Shown here piece after piece: positions 9,501 through 9,677 of a stretch of DNA of 9,677 nt. Within the stretch, counting starts at the first letter, position 1. Every line of letters starts with the position of its first letter. The notes beneath the pieces are model-generated. The model saw only the letters and a program-made list of their open reading frames with translations, was not told where the DNA came from and searched no databases. The translations under genes and the position numbers were made by a program. Where the stretch lies: contig CAYNWK010000162.1 of NCBI GenBank assembly GCA_964400875.1, positions 1 through 9,677 of the forward strand, in the 5' to 3' direction. The stretch is from CAYNWK01 sp964400875 (lineage in GTDB: Bacteria; Chloroflexota; Anaerolineae; Anaerolineales; UBA4823).

Positions 9501-9677
9501 GCTCCTGGATAGCTCCGCTCATGTCCACTGCTTGGTTCGAGCATCCAGCCCCATTCAGGGACTGGAGCGGATCCGGCAGAATCTCGAAACGTATGGTTTG
9601 TGGAATGCTTCGTTCGAAGAGCGCCTTATTCCAGTACCCGGCGATTTGGAACAATCTCGATTAGGTCTTGATGAGGC
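562..9677 (+). CDS. Hybrid PKS-NRPS megasynthase: FAAL-ACP-KS-AT-(DH remnant)-ACP-C-A-PCP-TD (3' end outside window)
   Basis: A single open frame of 3,038 codons plus two bases runs off the right edge with no stop or frameshift. It encodes a complete small assembly line on one polypeptide. FAAL (about residues 10-583) loads a fatty acid on ACP1 (615-687). KS (704-1133) and AT (1160-1596) add one malonyl unit on ACP2 (1753-1828). C (1848-2293) and A (2327-2819) add one amino acid, predicted glycine, on the PCP (2833-2909). A terminal reductase-type domain begins near 2932. There is no ketoreductase, and the dehydratase-like segment (1619-1725) lacks its catalytic parts, so the beta-keto group should remain. 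The expected cofactors are ATP for FAAL and A, phosphopantetheine on Ser650, Ser1788 and Ser2872, and NAD(P)H at the end. The protein is expected to be cytoplasmic; no signal peptide is seen. The start follows an in-frame TAA at 538. The family assignment is certain; the product is inferred. Confidence 0.97.
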   Translation, partial: MTAAHITDLGQDYRVDTLVELLRKRVRTQPEDLAYRFLVDGETEEIAISYVELDRQARAIGAWLQSIVAANERALLLYPPGLEYIAAFFGCLYAGVIAVPAYPPRLNRPVPRIQGIVNDSKPAVALTTTAILENLKQRFEHAPDLEALRWLNTVKTPQNVEEDWRVPQISPDSLAFLQYTSGSTSQPKGVMLSHGNLTHNLEAIRVGFRIDSLGSGAFWLPSYHDMGLIGGILEPLYIGRPSTLLSPVSFLQRPMRWLEAISRFRATISGAPNFAYELCVEKSNPEQIEALDLSCWATAFCGAEPVRRETLEKFAQTFKPSGFKSSSFYPCYGLAEGSLLVSGGEGPNEPVTLALDRKALEQDRVLELDPAEEDALILVSCGRAVIGQQTAIVDPQSLSPLGVGEVGEVWVSGPSIARGYWDRADETQRTFGARITGDDATYLRTGDLGFKWQGELFITGRLKDLIIVRGRNYYPQDLEATAESSHEALQPGAGAAFSINEQGVEQLAIIYEVARQHRRTDVEQVVSAVRRAIAETHELQLHAFVLVKPLSIPKTSSGKIKRHACKAGFLDGTLAVIGEWREPATKESKAEPKPRAQEMDTVEGIQPESIASARHEALEAWLAAQIARRQHLAIGDIDVRQPFVQYGLDSVQAVELTGDLEIYLGRRLSPTLAWDYPTIASLAEYLASDSQPAQQPPAYQPSQDEAIAVIGLGCRFPGANDPEAFWQLLSEGVDAIREVPIDRWDADVYFNADPNEPGKTVTRWGGFLERVDEFDPLFFGISPREAARMDPQQRLLVEVAWETFENAGLAPDALAGSRTGVFVGISSYDYSRLQFDQPDLIDAYAGTGNAHSIAANRLSYLFDFRGPSIAVDTACSSSLVSVHLACASLRNGEADLALAGGVNLILSPELTITFSQARMMAPDGRCKTFDARADGYVRGEGCGLVVLKRLSEALRDGDNVLAVIRGSAVNQDGRSNGLTAPNGLSQQAVIRQALQSAGVSPSQIDYIEAHGTGTPLGDPIEVGAIRAVLEAEPVPDDSVDRKTLLGSVKTNIGHLEAAAGIAGMIKVILAMEHEELPPHLHLEEVNPYIDLEGAAVGFTTSRVPWRRDGRPRLAGVSSFGFGGTNAHLILSEPPNLNEIQPASEIDGDQANAHKLRNAHLLTVSARSESALRALASRYSARLLENGVNLGDFCFSANTGRALFEHRLALVVDSPEVAASALQKFSAGEAASDYFTGHIPPGQQKKIAFLFTGQGSQYTSMGRELYASEPVFKAALDHCAGILEAHLDRNLLSVMFAEPGGAEANLIDDTTSTQPALFALEYALAMLWRSWGIEPDLVMGHSVGEYVAACLAGVFGLEDGLKLIAARGRLMGMLPTGGAMAAVFADAEKLSGLVEPYQEQVSIAASNGPENTVIAGEVKSVEAILAACEEEGLASKALNVSHAFHSPLMEPILKEFEAIASEVPFQTPKLPYISNLTGERLADDFIPDASYWRDHIRQTVRFSEGMRSLAENGAEIFLEVGPQPVLIGMGRRCLSGTDAAWLNTLRKEQEDWSEVLSTLAGLYVNGIMVDWGGYELGYRRRKVRLPTYPFERQRHWIDAAPWVEPRGATVKASLNPAVEHPVLGHRLNSPIQQHQIKRSLPVRPEGQAILRQMVQSAGEVYFGPGEHPISTINFSVEWPDSSQPINLQTLATTEAGSALSVEIHAYLESSGTWRRLAEGLLERGEEADPTEVIPAQREADIGEAIREARGADRLALIQAHLSREVASILGIEERMLAQNQPLDTMGLDSLMAMELRNKVEERLGVVLPIAELLQGPTIASLAVQVGDLMDGSAGSSIELPAKAGAEGQYPLSHGQQALWFLHQLIPEDISFNVAGAVRIRGDLQVDALQHAFQQTIDRHAPLRSVFSTSSTGEPIQRVVEQSDFQVHVIDAAGWSETRLQEELLAQAYRPFDIEGNPPLRAALFQLSHSGERSEAGEFVLLIALDHLVTDFWSMTIIAREVMHFYQSIVKGIPVELEPLRVSYGDYVRWQRERLAGDEGERLWGYWQSQLEGELPLLDLPTDRPRKPVQAYRGDSVSVWYSAEVARGLRKLGRDHGATLFMTLLAAFQTLLYRYTNQEEFLVGTVTAGRNHLELADLVGYFINPVALRADFRDEPTFLELLGRVRQTVLEAFENQDFPPALLAERLRLQRDPSRPPLFETMFILQKAQIAEMRGLSPFALGIDGAQLVIDNLQLESVALGGQPAQFDLTIMMAETEDGLGASLQYNTDLFERETIERILDHFESLLSGIVVSPDKPVSAYPLLSVPERERILVEWNDTSAPYPQNRCIQELIEAQALSTPEATSVEFEGKTLTYRELDRRAERLASHLRNLGVGPESIVAICLERSLMLPVGLLGILKAGGAYLPLDPAYPRDRIRFMLADSQATVLLTERDLVDGLPEHQARLVLMDEDWEAVDPNRSESPVNKPEPGNLAYVIYTSGSTGKPKGVQIPHRAVVNFLNSMRRRPGLTNQDRLLAVTTPAFDIAALELFLPLTVGGCVIFASRETTADGVLLDKLLDDSRATVMQATPATWRMLIEAGWPGRLGLKMLCGGEALPVELSDQLLQLGGELWNMYGPTETTIWSTVKRVERTAEPITIGRPIDNSQIYILDGQMGPVPQGVVGDLYIGGDGLARGYLNRPELTQERFVSNPFSSEPGARLYKTGDLARFQPNGEIVFLGRSDNQVKLRGFRIELGEIEAALTGHPAVEQAVVTARPDKMGETSLAAYLVFKSGVDQPVQDELRAFLRKSLPDYMLPSWFISLDSLPLTPNGKIDRRALPAPDQKRSLSTVEYVPPRNSLEAELAEICAEVLGLSTDGERPGIGVHDNFFDLGGHSLLGARLIFRLREQYQVELPLRHLFAEPTVAGLARAIEIAREAGGDPGRNGDFSFQPFSRMTVAELSAEVRLDESINAGDLEYTAVSEPEHVLMTGATGFVGAFLLHELLLDSSAHVHCLVRASSPIQGLERIRQNLETYGLWNASFEERLIPVPGDLEQSRLGLDE
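589..2310 (+). other. Domain: fatty acyl-AMP ligase (FAAL), loading module
   Basis: This ANL-superfamily domain activates a free fatty acid with ATP and passes it to the adjacent ACP rather than to CoA. Visible motifs are YTSGSTSQPKG (residues 179-189, phosphate-binding loop), YHDMGL (223-228), CYGLAEGS (331-338), TGDLG (445-449), the hinge region ITGRLKDLIIVRGRNYYP (458-475) and the catalytic lysine in SSGKIKR (Lys559). The YHDMGL motif and the VSCG segment after the YGLAEG motif are typical of FAALs and not of acyl-CoA ligases or amino-acid A domains. The length of about 575 residues is full. Chain-length preference cannot be read from the sequence. Confidence 0.95.
2404..2622 (+). other. 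Domain: ACP1 (fatty-acyl carrier)
   Basis: This is a carrier protein domain of about 73 residues with the phosphopantetheine site in YGLDSVQAVEL; Ser650 is the attachment residue. The motif and the following GDLEIYLGRRLSPTL segment resemble the ACP after the FAAL in olefin-synthase-type enzymes. A charged linker of about 30 residues separates it from the FAAL. It should receive the acyl group from the FAAL and present it to the KS. Confidence 0.93.
2671..3960 (+). other. Domain: beta-ketoacyl synthase (KS)
   Basis: A full-length KS of about 430 residues. The catalytic triad is intact: Cys875 in DTACSSSL, His1010 in EAHGTGT and His1054 in NIGHLEAAAG. Lys1049 and the C-terminal FGFGGTNAH motif are also present. 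It should take the fatty-acyl chain from ACP1 and condense it with malonyl-ACP2 to a beta-ketoacyl thioester. It is therefore an elongating KS, not a decarboxylating KSQ starter domain, which would have Gln in place of Cys875. Confidence 0.97.
4039..5349 (+). other. Domain: acyltransferase (AT), malonyl-CoA type, with KS-AT and post-AT linkers
   Basis: The AT loads the extender unit on ACP2. GQGSQ (1252-1256) is followed by GHSVGEY with the nucleophile Ser1341 and by HAFHS with catalytic His1444. HAFH in place of YASH, and Val after the active Ser, both point to malonyl-CoA over methylmalonyl-CoA. The post-AT linker ends in the usual LPTYPFERQRHW segment (about 1586-1595). Specificity by motif is generally reliable but not proof. 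Confidence 0.95.
5416..5736 (+). other. Truncated dehydratase-like remnant between AT and ACP2
   Basis: About 107 residues (1619-1725) begin with HPVLGHRLNSP, the usual opening of a PKS dehydratase. They end in WRRLAEGLLERGEE, which resembles the end of the first hot-dog half (typically W..HA.G). The catalytic loop HxxxGxxxxP expected about 20-30 residues after the opening is missing, and so is the whole second half with the catalytic Asp. A full DH is about 280 residues. It cannot be a working dehydratase; it is a relic or a structural spacer. The reading frame is kept, so the lesion is not a sequencing frameshift. No KR or ER follows it. Confidence 0.7.
5818..6045 (+). other. Domain: ACP2 (polyketide extender carrier)
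   Basis: This carrier domain has the PKS-type site MGLDSLMAMELRN; Ser1788 is the phosphopantetheine attachment residue. It carries the malonyl extender and then the beta-ketoacyl product, which it offers to the C domain starting about 20 residues later. Confidence 0.95.
6103..7440 (+). other. Domain: NRPS condensation (C), PKS-to-NRPS junction type
   Basis: This domain of about 446 residues forms the amide between the beta-ketoacyl chain on ACP2 and the amino acid on the PCP. The opening motif LSHGQQALWFL (1850-1860) is clear. The core HHxxxDG motif reads DHLVTDF (1984-1990): the catalytic second His (His1985) and the structural Asp (Asp1989) are kept, while the first His is Asp and the final Gly is Phe. 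Phe there, in a DFWS context, is familiar in C domains that take acyl chains from a PKS module. The later motif VGYFINPVALR (2137-2147) is also present. No epimerisation or cyclisation (DxxxxD) signature is seen. Confidence 0.93.
7540..9018 (+). other. Domain: NRPS adenylation (A), predicted glycine-activating
   Basis: This full A domain has YTSGSTGKPKG (2475-2485), MYGPTETT (2611-2618), YKTGDL, the GRSDNQVKLRGFRIELGEIE stretch and the catalytic lysine in NGKIDRR (Lys2809). Aligning by eye to GrsA PheA, the pocket residues are Asp2521, Ile2522, Leu2525, Gln2564, Leu2587, Gly2589, Met2611, Ile2619 and Trp2620. The code is DILQLGMIW plus Lys. It differs at one position from the classical glycine code DILQLGLIW (Leu to Met, conservative). 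Asp at the first position means an alpha-amino acid substrate. No methyltransferase or epimerase is inserted. Confidence 0.92.
9058..9288 (+). other. Domain: peptidyl carrier protein (PCP)
   Basis: A carrier domain with NFFDLGGHSLLGARL; Ser2872 is the phosphopantetheine attachment residue. The LGGHS form is typical of NRPS PCPs rather than PKS ACPs. It holds the activated glycine and then the beta-ketoacyl-glycyl chain before release by the next domain. Confidence 0.95.
9355..9677 (+). other. Domain: thioester-reductase-type release domain (TD), N-terminal part
   Basis: About 107 residues are visible. TGATGFVG (2966-2973) is the Rossmann nucleotide-binding motif, followed by the LVRA segment (2991-2994), ETYGLW and a PVPGDLEQSRLGL stretch, all standard in terminal reductase domains of the short-chain dehydrogenase type. 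Such domains release the chain as an aldehyde or alcohol with NAD(P)H. Some fungal relatives (R*) instead cyclise it without reduction. The catalytic Tyr and Lys lie beyond the right edge, so reducing and non-reducing types cannot be told apart here. Confidence 0.9.

Noticed and set aside
1..9677. CRISPR arrays, tRNA or rRNA genes, insertion sequences
   Set aside because: No regularly spaced repeats, cloverleaf-like sequences, transposase motifs or terminal inverted repeats were seen. Nearly all of the window is coding.

Overview
The window holds the start of one very large gene reading rightward (562 to beyond the right edge) and, diverging from it, the start of a small FHA-domain gene reading leftward off the left edge. 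A 314-base intergenic stretch between them carries promoter-like signals for both. All strong coding signal from 562 onward lies in one uninterrupted frame of 3,038 codons with no stop, so the large gene is incomplete at its 3' end.

The large gene encodes a hybrid polyketide synthase / nonribosomal peptide synthetase. The domain order read from motifs is: fatty acyl-AMP ligase (FAAL), ACP, ketosynthase (KS), malonyl-type acyltransferase (AT), a truncated dehydratase-like remnant, ACP, condensation (C), adenylation (A, glycine-type pocket code), PCP, and the N-terminal part of a thioester-reductase-type (TD) release domain. Every catalytic landmark expected in the visible part is present, except in the dehydratase remnant. 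The first His of the C-domain HHxxxDG motif is Asp. No ketoreductase is present.

The simplest reading of the chemistry is as follows. A free fatty acid is activated as acyl-AMP and loaded on the first ACP. The KS/AT pair extends it once with malonyl-CoA and leaves the beta-keto group unreduced. The C domain joins this to glycine on the PCP, and the terminal domain releases the chain by reduction or cyclisation. A beta-ketoacyl-glycyl thioester is the type of intermediate that can close to a 3-acyl tetramic acid, or, after reduction to the aldehyde, to a 3-acyl-pyrrolinone. The product is an inference; the domain order is seen directly.

Organism: the evidence is indirect. Moderate G+C, an N-terminal FHA gene of a style frequent in Chloroflexota (Anaerolineae), and an olefin-synthase-like FAAL-ACP-KS front end suggest an uncultured Chloroflexota bacterium, with a cyanobacterium as an alternative. 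The hexamer CGATCG occurs 14 times between 720 and 6270 and not once in the last 3.4 kb. This compositional break falls near the PKS/NRPS junction and may mark a mosaic gene.
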